Assembly (NCBI GenBank): GCA_963765875.1
Contig: CAVXYK010000013.1
Location: forward strand, 62,001 to 126,000
Direction: 5' to 3'
DNA from: JAWKOK01 sp963765875
GTDB lineage: Bacteria; Chloroflexota; Anaerolineae; Caldilineales; Caldilineaceae
Length of the DNA stretch: 64,000 nucleotides
Positions 52,547-61,606 of this stretch are shown here, one piece after another (position 1 is the stretch's first letter; each line of letters opens with the position of its first letter). The notes under the pieces were generated by a model. That model made no database searches and was not told the origin of the DNA. It saw only the letters and a list, made by a program, of their open reading frames with translations. The position numbers and the translations under genes were made by a program.

Positions 52547-53032
52547 TTACGGATCGGTGCCTAGCGCAATCTCACATTGTGCCCAGATTTCCTGTGCTTG
52601 GGCCAAGGCCATATTCACAAATTGGGCCGTCGTTGCGCTCAATCCCTCGCCATGGCCTAAGTCAAATGCCGGCACCGGCAAAAGCCAGGCCGCCGGCCGA
52701 TGGCCGAACAGCTGATCAGCGTAGGCAAGCAGCGTTGCTGCGCCAACGTGATGAGCCGAACCGGACGTTGATTGCTCCTCACCGATCGGCAGCAACGCTA
52801 CTTCCGTACGCGGCTCAACGCTCGCATCCACAAAGAGCACACCGGCAACATCCGTTTCGGCCAGGTCGATTGCCATCTCCGGCGTCAACTGATGGCTCAA
52901 CAACAGACGCACAGCATGGCCTTCGGCCTGCCAATGCTCAGCCAAACGCCGTGCCAAAACCAAACCTGCGCCGTCATCGCGGCGCAGGCTGTTCCCGTAT
53001 CCGATTATGAGGAGACAGGGATGTGTGGGCAT
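52547..53032 (-). CDS. hoxW: NiFe-hydrogenase maturation protease
   Basis: Endopeptidase that removes the C-terminal tail of the hydrogenase large subunit once nickel is inserted. 161 residues from ATG 53032. The family start LLIIGYGNSLRRDDGAGLVL carries the first metal-binding acidic residue. VLFVDASVEP holds the second Asp, and SGSAHHVGAATLLAYADQLF the conserved His. It follows hoxH, whose 25-residue tail after His464 is the expected substrate, separated by a 24-bp hairpin repeat. Confidence 0.9.
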   Translation of the reverse strand: MPTHPCLLIIGYGNSLRRDDGAGLVLARRLAEHWQAEGHAVRLLLSHQLTPEMAIDLAETDVAGVLFVDASVEPRTEVALLPIGEEQSTSGSAHHVGAATLLAYADQLFGHRPAAWLLPVPAFDLGHGEGLSATTAQFVNMALAQAQEIWAQCEIALGTDP

Positions 53033-53046
53033 GGGCTGCTCAGAAG

Positions 53047-53110
53047 GAAAACGTGCTGCGTGCTGCTTGCTGCGTGATTTCTTGTCACGTAGCAAGCAGC
53101 ACGCAGCAGT
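53047..53110. repeat. AAGCAGC-family inverted-pair repeat, copy 6 (tight hairpin)
   Basis: The 24-base arms at 53054-53077 and 53085-53108 are complementary except for one position, with a 7-base loop. The right arm ends two bases before the hoxH stop. It is the most compact member of the family and would form a very stable hairpin in the hoxH-hoxW transcript, perhaps lowering hoxW expression or protecting hoxH mRNA. Confidence 0.85.
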
Positions 53111-54580
53111 CTACTGTCGCCAAACCTCGTCAACCAACTCGCCATCCGGCGCCACCATCTGCACATGCATGGGCATCTGGCCGTAGGCGTGGGTCGAACA
53201 GCTCAGGCAGGGATCGTAGGTGCGAATGCCATGCTCAATGCGATTGAGGATGCCTTCGGTGATCTCACCACCATTGATGTGATGCTGGGCGATCTGCTTG
53301 ACTGTGCGATTCATGGCCAGGTTGTTCTGTCCCGTGGCAATGATCATGTTGGTCTTCAGCAGAATGCCGTCGTCGTCGACGTGGTATTCGTGGAAGAGGG
53401 TGCCGCGCGGCGCTTCACTCACGCCGACGCCGACCAACTGGTTGACGCCTGCATTGGCGCGCACGTGGGTGTCGGTGATCGTCGAATCGTCGAGTGTCTC
53501 CGCGATCTTTTCCAGCGCGAAGAGAATCTCGATGAGCCGGGCGTAGTGGAAATTGAAGCTGCTGGTAACCAACTTGCCCTTGGGCGCCAGCTGGCGGAAT
53601 TCCATTAGCTCAGCATCTGCACGCGGCATGCCTGCGAAGTCACAGACATTGAGACGGGCCAACGGCCCAACACGATACATGCCCGCGTGGTAGAAGTTGG
53701 CCGGTAATGCGTCGCCGTTGTAGCCCTGTTGGGCAGCCGGTTTGTAATAGGGGAACTTGAGATAAGTCCAGGGTTCAACGGCCTCGCCGATAATCTCACG
53801 ATAGCGTGCCGGATCCAGACCCTTTTGCAGCACATTGCCGTCGCTGTCCACAACACGCAGCAGTCCGTCGTAATGTTCCAGACCGCCCTCAGGCGTGACC
53901 AGTCCCATGAAGAGGCTGGGGAAGTTGCCGTACATGACGCTCTCGTCATGCAGCCCTTCGGCCGCCTCTTTCAGGATATCGAGGGCAAGGCCCACGATGT
54001 CGAAGGCTTCGGGCAACATGCGCCGGATCTGGCTGCGATCTTCGTCGCTCAATGGCGTACGTACGCCACCGGGCACCGTCCATGCCGGATGGACGCTCTG
54101 ACCGCCCAGAATGCGGATGATGTCCTGGCCGAACTTACGCAGACGGATGCCGTTGCGGGCGATTTCCGGATGCTGTTCGATCAGGCCCATGACGTTACGG
54201 GCAGCCGGTTCGCTGTCCATACCCAGCAGCAGGTCAGGGCCACTGAGGTGGAAGAAGCTGAGCGCATGGCTCTGGACAATCTGGCCCCAGTTCATCAGAC
54301 GGCGCAGCTTGGCTGCCGTCGGCGGGATCTGCACGCCCAAGATGGCGTCGCCGGTCTTGGCCGAGGCCATCAGATGGCTCACCGGGCAGATGCCGCAGAT
54401 GCGGGCCGTGATGCCGGGCATTTCCCAGAAACTGCGTCCTTCGCAGAATTTTTCAAAGCCACGGAACTCAGTGACGTGGAAACGAGCATCGTCGACTTGT
54501 CCGTCGTCATCCAGCATCAGGGTGATCTTTGCGTGGCCTTCGATGCGGGTGACCGGATCAATCAGGATTTCACGTGTCAT
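53111..54580 (-). CDS. hoxH: Bidirectional NiFe-hydrogenase large subunit (group 3d)
   Basis: Carries the NiFe(CN)2CO active site. 489 residues. Nickel ligands are Cys62 and Cys65 (TARICGICPVSH) and Cys458 and Cys461 (DPCLSCSTHAYG). MTREILIDPVTRIEGHAKIT is the usual start. Group 3d (HoxH) is indicated by the L1 and L2 motifs and by the hoxEFU diaphorase genes upstream. The tail after His464 should be removed by HoxW. It oxidises H2 and, with the diaphorase, reduces NAD+, or runs in reverse under fermentation. Confidence 0.96.
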   Translation of the reverse strand: MTREILIDPVTRIEGHAKITLMLDDDGQVDDARFHVTEFRGFEKFCEGRSFWEMPGITARICGICPVSHLMASAKTGDAILGVQIPPTAAKLRRLMNWGQIVQSHALSFFHLSGPDLLLGMDSEPAARNVMGLIEQHPEIARNGIRLRKFGQDIIRILGGQSVHPAWTVPGGVRTPLSDEDRSQIRRMLPEAFDIVGLALDILKEAAEGLHDESVMYGNFPSLFMGLVTPEGGLEHYDGLLRVVDSDGNVLQKGLDPARYREIIGEAVEPWTYLKFPYYKPAAQQGYNGDALPANFYHAGMYRVGPLARLNVCDFAGMPRADAELMEFRQLAPKGKLVTSSFNFHYARLIEILFALEKIAETLDDSTITDTHVRANAGVNQLVGVGVSEAPRGTLFHEYHVDDDGILLKTNMIIATGQNNLAMNRTVKQIAQHHINGGEITEGILNRIEHGIRTYDPCLSCSTHAYGQMPMHVQMVAPDGELVDEVWRQ

Positions 54581-54595
54581 CTTAATTTATCTCCA

Positions 54596-55144
54596 TCAAC
54601 CGAATAAACGCATTTCAGGCTCAAGCATGACACGTTCGCCTGCCAACAGCGCCGACACGGCCGCCCAAATTCGTTCCGGATCGGGCGGACAGCCGGGGAT
54701 GAACGCATCGACCTTGACGACCTGATGCAATGGAAGCACCTTGGGCAGCAGTTGGGGCATCACTTCCGCGTTGCCCGTCGGCCAGTTGCCCGGCCCCTCG
54801 TGATAGACCTTGGTCAACAGATCGTCGACCCCTAGCCTGTTGCGCAGACTGGTCACATTGCCGGTCACGGCACAATCGCCGAAGCTGACGACAATCTTGC
54901 TGCGTTCGCGTATTTCTCTGGCCAGGATGACATTGTCTACATTGGTCACAGCGCCCTCTACCAACGTCACATCAACGTCCTCGGGGAACTCTTTGACATC
55001 GGCAATGGGGCTATAGACAAGCTCGGCTACCTCTGCTAAGTCGATCAGGCGCTCGTCTAGATCGAGAAAGCTCATATGACACCCGGAGCAACCGCCAAGC
55101 CAGGCGGTGGCCAATCGGATTTTTCCAGATCGTTCTTCTGTCAT
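54596..55144 (-). CDS. hoxY: Bidirectional NiFe-hydrogenase small subunit
   Basis: 182 residues holding the proximal 4Fe-4S cluster. Ligands: Cys19 and Cys22 in WLGGCSGCHMSFLDLDE, Cys in VSFGDCAVTGN, and Cys in FIPGCPPDPERIW. There is no Tat signal, which fits a cytoplasmic enzyme. It ends 15 bases before hoxH. Confidence 0.95.
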   Translation of the reverse strand: MTEERSGKIRLATAWLGGCSGCHMSFLDLDERLIDLAEVAELVYSPIADVKEFPEDVDVTLVEGAVTNVDNVILAREIRERSKIVVSFGDCAVTGNVTSLRNRLGVDDLLTKVYHEGPGNWPTGNAEVMPQLLPKVLPLHQVVKVDAFIPGCPPDPERIWAAVSALLAGERVMLEPEMRLFG

Positions 55145-55230
55145 CTTTCACTCCTGGAGCCCTACTTGAGGCTCGAGCACGCCAGCACATCAGCCGGCGC
55201 CTCGAAGCCTCTTTCGGGCAATAGTATGCG

Positions 55231-55950
55231 CTATTTATATTCCCACAGATCCTGTTCACGACCGTTGAGAATCCAGCGCAAGAAGTCGTGCTGTTTCTCC
55301 ATCTCCGCCACCGTGGAACCTTTGGTGGTGAGGGCGCCGGTTGGGCAGACTTGGACACACTTTCCGCAACTGGTGCAGGACTGGCTGGTGCCCCAGGGCT
55401 GGTTCAGATCGGCCACAATTCGGCTATCCACGCCACGACCCATGACATCCCATACGTGTGCGCCCTCGATTTCATCGCAGACACGTACGCATCGGGTGCA
55501 GAGGATACAGCGATTGTGATCGATCACAAACTGCTTGTGGCTGGCATCCATCGGCAGGTCCGGGCTGAGATAGTCGTATCGCACGTGATCCATGCCGATT
55601 TTTGCGGCTTCCCACTGTAGTTCGCAGTTGCCGTTCATCACGCAGGCTGCACATACGTGGTTGCGTTCGGCAAAGAGCATCTCCAGGATCATCTTGCGAT
55701 ATTTGACCAGGCGATCACTGTGCGTGTTGACAACCAGTCCTTCTTGCACGGGTGTCACGCAGGAGGCTTGCAACTTATTGTTGCCGGCAAGCTCCACCAT
55801 ACACAGTCGGCATCCGCCTCGGTCGCTGATCCCTTCCAGGTGGCATAAGGTTGGGATGTCGATTCCATTTTCGCGCAACACGGAGAGCAATGAACTGCCT
55901 TCCTGTGCGCTGACCAATTCGTCGTTAATCGTTAGTGTGACAACGGCCAT
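55231..55950 (-). CDS. hoxU: Diaphorase Fe-S subunit HoxU
   Basis: 239 residues, like the N-terminus of NuoG. An N-terminal 2Fe-2S ferredoxin domain (TLCHLEGISDRGGCRLCMVE) is followed by the His/Cys cluster region (CAACVMNGNCELQ) and two 4Fe-4S motifs (CILCTRCVRVCDE, CTSCGKCVQVCPTGAL). It wires HoxF to HoxYH. Its ATG directly abuts the hoxF stop. Confidence 0.95.
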   Translation of the reverse strand: MAVVTLTINDELVSAQEGSSLLSVLRENGIDIPTLCHLEGISDRGGCRLCMVELAGNNKLQASCVTPVQEGLVVNTHSDRLVKYRKMILEMLFAERNHVCAACVMNGNCELQWEAAKIGMDHVRYDYLSPDLPMDASHKQFVIDHNRCILCTRCVRVCDEIEGAHVWDVMGRGVDSRIVADLNQPWGTSQSCTSCGKCVQVCPTGALTTKGSTVAEMEKQHDFLRWILNGREQDLWEYK

Positions 55951-57696
55951 TTAGGCAACCTCCCCCGCCTTGCTCAACCCTGATTTACTCGGCCCTGAGC
56001 CGTTGGTGACCAGGGACGCACGGATGTATTCCGGCATATCGAGTACGGGAACTTCGTTCATGTCGCAGACGTCAGCGGCACACGCTCGTTTCTCGATGTG
56101 ATCGATATATTCGTTCTCAAAGTAGGTCATGGTGCTCAGGATCGGATTGGGCGCCGATTGACCGAGGCCACACAAGCTGGTTTCCCGCACCATGGTGCAG
56201 AGTTCGCGCAATGTCTCCAGATCCTCCAACGTTGCGCTGCCATTGGTGATACGGTCGAGGATGCGATGCATCTGAACCGTGCCAACGCGGCAGGGGACAC
56301 ATTTGCCGCAACTCTCATCCATGCAAAATTCCATGAAGAACTTGGCCACATCAACCATGCAACTGTTCTCGTCCATCACGACGAGGCCGCCCGAACCCAT
56401 GATCGAACCGAGTTCACGCAGGCTGTCGTAGTCGACCGGCGTGTCCAGATACTGGGCGGGAATACAGCCGCCGCTGGGGCCGCCTGTCTGCGCCGCCTTG
56501 TATTCGAAGCCGTTGGGAATGCCGCCACCAATGTCGAAGACAATCTCGCGCAGTGTGATGCCCAAAGGCACTTCGATGAGGCCGGTATTCACGACATCGC
56601 CTGCCAGGGCGAAGACCTTGGTACCGCGACTTTTCTCGGTGCCGATCTCCGCAAACGCTTCCGGGCCGCTTTCGATGATCGGCACAATGTTGCCGAAAGT
56701 CTCCACGTTGTTCAACAACGTCGGCTTGCCCCAAAGACCCTTTTGGGCCGGATAGGGCGGGCGTGGCTCAGGTTGCCCGCGTCGCCCCATGATCGAGGCC
56801 ATGAGCGCTGTCTCTTCACCACACACGAAAGCGCCAGCGCCGATACGAACATCGATGCGGAAACTGACGTTGCTATCCAGGATGCGGCTACCCAGCAGTC
56901 CTCGTCGTTCGGCTGCTCGGATGGCCCGTTCCAGACGCTTGGCCGCGATGGGGTATTCGCCACGAACATAAACGTAGCCCTGTTCGGCGCCGACGGCATA
57001 GCCGGCAATGGCCATCCCTTCGAGCACACGATGCGGGTCAGACTCCATCAACGTGCGGTCCATGTACACGCCCGGGTCGCCCTCATCGCCGTTGGCGACG
57101 ACGAACTTGCGGTCGGACTCTTCCTTGCGAACCATGTCCCATTTGATACCGGCAGGGAAACCAGCGCCGCCGCGCCCGCGTAGGCCGCTGTCGATGACGG
57201 CCCGACAGACTTCCTCCGGGGACATCTCTCGCAGCGCATGGGCCAGTGCCGAGTAGCCGCCATGGGCGACATAGTCTTCCAACTTCTCCGGATCGATTTG
57301 GCCGCTGTTCGCGAGCACAACCTTGTGTTGCTTGGTGAAGAAAGGAAGATCATTGGGCATGATCTGTTCTTGGATGGGGTTGCCTTCGACGAGATGCTTC
57401 TGGACAATGTCTTTGGCACTCTCTGCTGTGACATGTTCGTAGACGACATCTTCTTCGCCTTGAACCTGAACGGTCACAACCGGGCCACGGCTGCACGGCC
57501 CCATACAGCCGGTTGAGACCACCTGGATCTCGGCCTTGAGGTCGCCTTCTGCAATAGCCTCTTTGAGTGATGCCTGCACCGCGGTGCCGCCTGACGAGAG
57601 GCAGGGCGTGCTGGCGCAGCAGAGCAGGCGACAGCGGAATGACTCCTGCTTCTGTCGTTCTCGTTCTCCTAATGCCTGTAAATCAGCTCTATTCAT
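55951..57696 (-). CDS. hoxF: Diaphorase NADH-binding subunit HoxF
   Basis: 581 residues. An N-terminal thioredoxin-like 2Fe-2S domain (CASTPCLSSGG, GCMGPCSRGPVV) is followed by the NuoF-like core with FMN/NADH motifs LRGRGGAGFPAGIKW and VVANGDEGDPGVYMDRTLME. The C-terminal 4Fe-4S site is MDESCGKCVPCRVG plus a distal Cys (CGLGQSAPNP). Site of NAD+/NADH exchange. It begins 16 bases after hoxE. Confidence 0.96.
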   Translation of the reverse strand: MNRADLQALGERERQKQESFRCRLLCCASTPCLSSGGTAVQASLKEAIAEGDLKAEIQVVSTGCMGPCSRGPVVTVQVQGEEDVVYEHVTAESAKDIVQKHLVEGNPIQEQIMPNDLPFFTKQHKVVLANSGQIDPEKLEDYVAHGGYSALAHALREMSPEEVCRAVIDSGLRGRGGAGFPAGIKWDMVRKEESDRKFVVANGDEGDPGVYMDRTLMESDPHRVLEGMAIAGYAVGAEQGYVYVRGEYPIAAKRLERAIRAAERRGLLGSRILDSNVSFRIDVRIGAGAFVCGEETALMASIMGRRGQPEPRPPYPAQKGLWGKPTLLNNVETFGNIVPIIESGPEAFAEIGTEKSRGTKVFALAGDVVNTGLIEVPLGITLREIVFDIGGGIPNGFEYKAAQTGGPSGGCIPAQYLDTPVDYDSLRELGSIMGSGGLVVMDENSCMVDVAKFFMEFCMDESCGKCVPCRVGTVQMHRILDRITNGSATLEDLETLRELCTMVRETSLCGLGQSAPNPILSTMTYFENEYIDHIEKRACAADVCDMNEVPVLDMPEYIRASLVTNGSGPSKSGLSKAGEVA

Positions 57697-57712
57697 TTTA
57701 GCTCAGTCTCCT

Positions 57713-58264
57713 TCATGCAGCCGCTGGTTCTAGCTCATAGTTGCCGATAAGAGCTTTGACTTTTTCCAGCGTGCTTTCGGGTGTTTCGCGCCCGAGCACT
57801 TCTCCGTCGACGACCAGAACCGGGGCCAGGCCACAGCTGCCCAGACAACGGGCTGTTGCGATGCTGAGCGAACCGTCTTCAGTCGTTTCGCCGGGTTCGA
57901 TACCAAATTCTGCTTGCAGCGCCGTGACGATCTCAGCAGCACGTTTGACATAGCAGGCTGTGCCCATGCAGACGATGCAGTTATGGTCGCCTTGCGGTTC
58001 CAAGGAGAAGAAGTGATAGAACGTAGCCACGCCAAAAACCCAACTCAGCGGTAGCTTGAGCTGGTGCGCGACATAGATCAGAAGATCTTCTTCCAGGAAG
58101 CCAAATGCCTCCTGAGCCGTGTGCAGCACTTCGATCAGCGCATCCTGCTGATATCGATAGCGCTTCAACGTACGATCGATCAGTTTGAAACGTGCGTCAC
58201 CGCTGTCATGTTCTTCGGCGGCCCGTCGTTTCGGGTGTTTGCTTGGTACATTTCTGACTGTCAT
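57713..58264 (-). CDS. hoxE: Diaphorase 2Fe-2S subunit HoxE
   Basis: 183-residue NuoE-like protein. 2Fe-2S ligands in CIVCMGTACYVKRA and ATARCLGSCGLAPVLVV. It is the first gene of hoxEFUYH. Its presence separates this five-subunit type from four-subunit HoxFUYH enzymes and suggests electron exchange with a further partner besides NAD+. The promoter must lie in 58265-58400, but no clear site was found. Confidence 0.95.
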   Translation of the reverse strand: MTVRNVPSKHPKRRAAEEHDSGDARFKLIDRTLKRYRYQQDALIEVLHTAQEAFGFLEEDLLIYVAHQLKLPLSWVFGVATFYHFFSLEPQGDHNCIVCMGTACYVKRAAEIVTALQAEFGIEPGETTEDGSLSIATARCLGSCGLAPVLVVDGEVLGRETPESTLEKVKALIGNYELEPAAA

Positions 58265-59121
58265 GTTCGAATCCGCAGCTCCTCTTTTTCTGTGGTTTCG
58301 CAGTCGAATAATTGCCTAAACAGCAAACAGCCGCTCGGTATAGTACACGCGAGAGCTGTCGCTACAATTTATATAGTGATAATTTTCACAAATGACTCAC
58401 AATAAAATACGACGTTTGAAAGTGGATTGTTTGAACGTCAATCAGTGCATGTCATGAAAACTGGAGAATCGTAGTCGCTATGTCAAGCCGTTGAAATCAA
58501 ACTGTCAAAGTGATCTTTTGAAGAAATGGGCGCCCGGTCAATTGTCATCTACCCACCCGAAGTCACAATTTCGATTCACAAACCGAAGAAGACCGGGCGT
58601 CCCATCACAAGGAGGTTTACCGCATGTTCTACCATGCTGCGACAAGGATACCTGATGTTGGGGATGGATGCATCGGGCAGGGGGTGGGGATTGTGGCTGG
58701 CCCGGTGGTGGGTTCTGCACCTGGTCAGCTGACTAGGTGTAGAATTTACACGAATGGGCACAATTTATGGCGTTTTAAAGTCACGTTCTTGCTTGTGCAC
58801 CTCGATCCCACGGCGGACTCAATCGCCGGTGACCATAGGCGATAAAAGCGAGCAAGACAGCCAGAATGAGATTGAAAACGATGTTTAGTACTTCACGATT
58901 TGTCATTCTGAGCGGTTGAATCGGAGAACTTTCTCTCTGATGGGCGGTCAGCGAAGAATCTCGCGTTACTTAGAATCGATCACGTCAAGATTCCTCACTC
59001 CGTTAGCGCTTTGCGCCCACTTCGTGAACGGATGACATGCATTGTTGCTTATGTGAAACCTGCTCTCAAACTGCAGTTTTCAATCTGATGTGAATTTACC
59101 TCACTGACAGCGTATCACGCT
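58265..59121. other. Long intergenic region with hairpin and dispersed repeat
   Basis: 857 bases between two minus-strand genes. It contains an AT-rich hoxE leader, a CGCCCGGTC/GACCGGGCG inverted repeat (58531-58539 and 58591-58599), and an AAGGAGGT site at 58609-58616 ahead of ATG 58624. The reading frame behind that ATG (to 58845) has no recognisable protein. A dispersed repeat occupies 58912-59040. The rest shows nothing. Confidence 0.5.
58912..59040. repeat. GTCATTCTGAGCG-type dispersed repeat
   Basis: GTCATTCTGAGCGGTTGAAT, GCGAAGAATCTCGCG, AAGATTCCTCACTCCG and GAACGGATGACATGC are the phrases of a repeat common in bacterial intergenic DNA. The last part roughly complements the first, which gives an imperfect long palindrome. 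Confidence 0.6.
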
Positions 59122-61188
59122 CTACGGTGCTGCCGGCGATAGATAGCTCCCCTCGATCACACTACGCTCCTGATCTGGAATCTCCCAGGCGACAGAGATG
59201 TTATCCTTCTGGTCAGACTGCTTGTGGAGCACTTCAATGTAGTAGCGCTGGCCCACGCGCAGACGGATGAGGTCCGATGCCTGCTCGCCATATTTGTCCC
59301 AGTCGCGCATTGATGTCCATTGGGAAACACCGGCGATCTGGCGAGTGTTTGCGGAGTTCGCATCAGTGCTGAGCCAGAGTTGAGCCGTGTCATCGGCCGC
59401 GATCCAGAAGCGATACTCGCCGGTCACCGGTGGATGCAGGTACCCGCGAATGCGAGCACCGTAATCTTTCTCTCGCGTCGTAGTCGTCTCAAGACGAGAA
59501 AGCTGTTCGCTTCCATCCGGCCGTCCTGGAAAGTCGGGGCTGTCCGTCAAATCAGCGATGTCGCCACCACCGATGGGTGTCCACCATTCGCGTAGGATGC
59601 TGCCTGTGCCCTCGCCTGGGCTCCGCGTTGAGGTTGCCGTTGGCGTCAGCGTAGCATCGGGCTCAGCGCTAGATTCAGCGGTAGGCTCGATTGGGGACTC
59701 GACGTCAGGTGACGGCTCTTCGCTTGTACCATCCGGCTCTTCGTCGCTGGTAGCCTCATCGCCGGTAGACCCGACATCGGGACTTGTCGCGGTCGAAACT
59801 GGCTTCGGCTTCCCCAACGGCACAACAGATCCATCACCCACGTAGCGGATGCGAAAAAGCTTGCCCAGCATGACCGATAGCACGTAGAGATTCCCGTCCG
59901 GCCCCATGCTGATCTGAGACGGCCCCAGCACCATCGTGGCAAAGAAGTTCAACTCCGTGCCACTGCTGCCAAAAGTTAGATATTGGATCATGCCGGCGTT
60001 GAAGTCGCCGAAGAAATAGGCGCCCCGATACTGGCTGGGGAATGCCCGTCCTGTGTAGACATCACCGCCGATGACGGCTCCGCGTCCATCTTCGTGAGGG
60101 TAGGCATAGATCGCTGGTACGGTTCGGGTCGTGCCGTCCAAAATGGGTTCGCAGATCGGATCGGTGGCGCGCTCTTTGGACCCTTCCAGGCAAGGCCAGC
60201 CAAAGTTTGCTCCAGCCCGACCGCGATTGACCTCCTCATAGGAGAGATCCCCCACATCGCCGACGAACAGTTCTCCCGTCGATGGGTGGATCGTGAAGCG
60301 GAACGGATTGCGCATGCCCAAGGCGTAGACCTTGGAGCGATTGCTGCCCGCATCGCCGTCATAGAACGGATTGGTGCTGTAGCCGTTGCCGTTGAGTGGA
60401 TTGATGCGCAGGATCTTGCCGTTGAGGCTGTCAAGATCTTGGGCGCGCAGGCTTCCGACACTGTAGTCGACACCATCGCCGGCGGCTACGTAGAGCGCGC
60501 CGTCATTGCCGAAGCGAATCGTGTTGACCGTATGTGCCGTGCCCTCGGCCGCCAGGCAATCGCGCAGCGGCTTACCCTCTTCACCGACACAGGTGAGGGG
60601 CTCCTGATTGGGGCGTTCGGGATCGCCGATGGCATCAAATGTGCCGCCTGCGCCCATCAGCATGACGAGACTGCCCTCCTGCCAGCGATTGGTGTCGGCA
60701 GGATTCGCGTTCACGCGTACCACACGTGAGACGCGTGCGCCGTTGTCACTGAACCCTTTGGCTTCCGGCGGCTCGTGGACATATGAGAGATAGACGTAGG
60801 GCGCATAGGGGAAGCGTGGATGGACCGCAATGCCCATCAGCCCGCGATTGTAGGCGCGGTTGACCTCATAGCCCAGATCGATAAAGTCCGCTTCGAGCAG
60901 TTCGGCTTCATCCGTGGTTGCGTTCTCGACCACGCGCACTGTGCCTGCCTTCTCCGTGATGAAGATGCGGCCGTCGGGGCTGAACGCAAAAGCCGTCGGC
61001 GTGTCCAGTCCGCTGACCACGGTCTCCTGTACGAAACCCTGCGGCAGCACCATGGGCGGCTCCGCCTTCTGGGTCTGGGCTGAGGCTGTGGGTACGACAG
61101 TGAAGCTCACGATCAGCAAGATCGAGAGCAAAACGCCGAGACCGCGAAATCGTGGGTCATTTTTCATTCCATTCATCATTTTCACCAC
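59122..61188 (-). CDS. PQQ-type sugar dehydrogenase with PA14 domain
   Basis: 688-residue exported protein. A signal peptide (VLLSILLIVSFTVVPTASA) is followed by a six-bladed propeller of the soluble glucose/aldose dehydrogenase (GSDH/Hip) family: GLDTPTAFAFSPDGRIFITE, NRGLMGIAVHPRF, TVNTIRFGNDGALYVAAGDG, ALGMRNPFRFTIHPSTGELF and ISMGPDGNLYVLS. A Ser/Glu/Pro/Thr linker (about 465-540) leads to a PA14-like domain (TGEYRFWIAADDTAQLWLST), which often binds carbohydrate. PQQ dependence is inferred from the family; no pqq genes are in the window. The first codons are GTG GTG AAA ATG, so the exact start is uncertain. Confidence 0.88.
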   Translation of the reverse strand: MVKMMNGMKNDPRFRGLGVLLSILLIVSFTVVPTASAQTQKAEPPMVLPQGFVQETVVSGLDTPTAFAFSPDGRIFITEKAGTVRVVENATTDEAELLEADFIDLGYEVNRAYNRGLMGIAVHPRFPYAPYVYLSYVHEPPEAKGFSDNGARVSRVVRVNANPADTNRWQEGSLVMLMGAGGTFDAIGDPERPNQEPLTCVGEEGKPLRDCLAAEGTAHTVNTIRFGNDGALYVAAGDGVDYSVGSLRAQDLDSLNGKILRINPLNGNGYSTNPFYDGDAGSNRSKVYALGMRNPFRFTIHPSTGELFVGDVGDLSYEEVNRGRAGANFGWPCLEGSKERATDPICEPILDGTTRTVPAIYAYPHEDGRGAVIGGDVYTGRAFPSQYRGAYFFGDFNAGMIQYLTFGSSGTELNFFATMVLGPSQISMGPDGNLYVLSVMLGKLFRIRYVGDGSVVPLGKPKPVSTATSPDVGSTGDEATSDEEPDGTSEEPSPDVESPIEPTAESSAEPDATLTPTATSTRSPGEGTGSILREWWTPIGGGDIADLTDSPDFPGRPDGSEQLSRLETTTTREKDYGARIRGYLHPPVTGEYRFWIAADDTAQLWLSTDANSANTRQIAGVSQWTSMRDWDKYGEQASDLIRLRVGQRYYIEVLHKQSDQKDNISVAWEIPDQERSVIEGSYLSPAAP

Positions 61189-61284
61189 TTCTTGAAACTC
61201 TTTGCGAAGCCATCCGGCGATAGCGCCAAGATTGACCTTGGTTTTGGTATGGTATTGCTTGCTCTCTGAGGAACCGCGGGTCTA

Positions 61285-61349
61285 GACCTCCGGGAGGTGT
61301 CCACAAAGGGCATTCACGGCAGAGGTTTCTCGGACACCTCCCGGAGGTC
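61285..61349. repeat. Perfect 18-bp inverted repeat
   Basis: GACCTCCGGGAGGTGTCC (61285-61302) is exactly complementary to 61332-61349 around a 29-base loop. The inner part CCTCCGGGAGG is itself palindromic. It resembles dispersed hairpin elements more than a terminator, since no T run follows. Confidence 0.7.
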
Positions 61350-61372
61350 GGGTTGTGTACCCTTACAATAGC

Positions 61373-61606
61373 TCAGAGAGCCGTTATTGCTTGCGGAATA
61401 CCTTCTCGATAATACTCATACTGGACCTGATGGCTCGTATCCCTCGAGCGAAATCTGTTATTCGATTCAGAAACGAGCTCCCAACCTTTGGGCCAGTATA
61501 GATTGGCTCTGAGAACTTTGCCAGCCAATTCAACGACGATTTGCCTATGCCAAGTCTGCGCTTCGTCTTCGCAGCGATTTGTCCCAAGTAGAAGTCTGTA
61601 GGTCAT
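61373..61606 (-). CDS. Doubtful small reading frame
   Basis: 77 codons beginning MTYRLLLGTNRCEDEAQTWH. There is no ribosome site and no recognised family. The middle (ELAGKVLRANLYWPKGWELV) is protein-like, so it may be a remnant of a larger gene. Listed only because the surrounding 850 bases are otherwise empty. Confidence 0.15.
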   Translation of the reverse strand: MTYRLLLGTNRCEDEAQTWHRQIVVELAGKVLRANLYWPKGWELVSESNNRFRSRDTSHQVQYEYYREGIPQAITAL

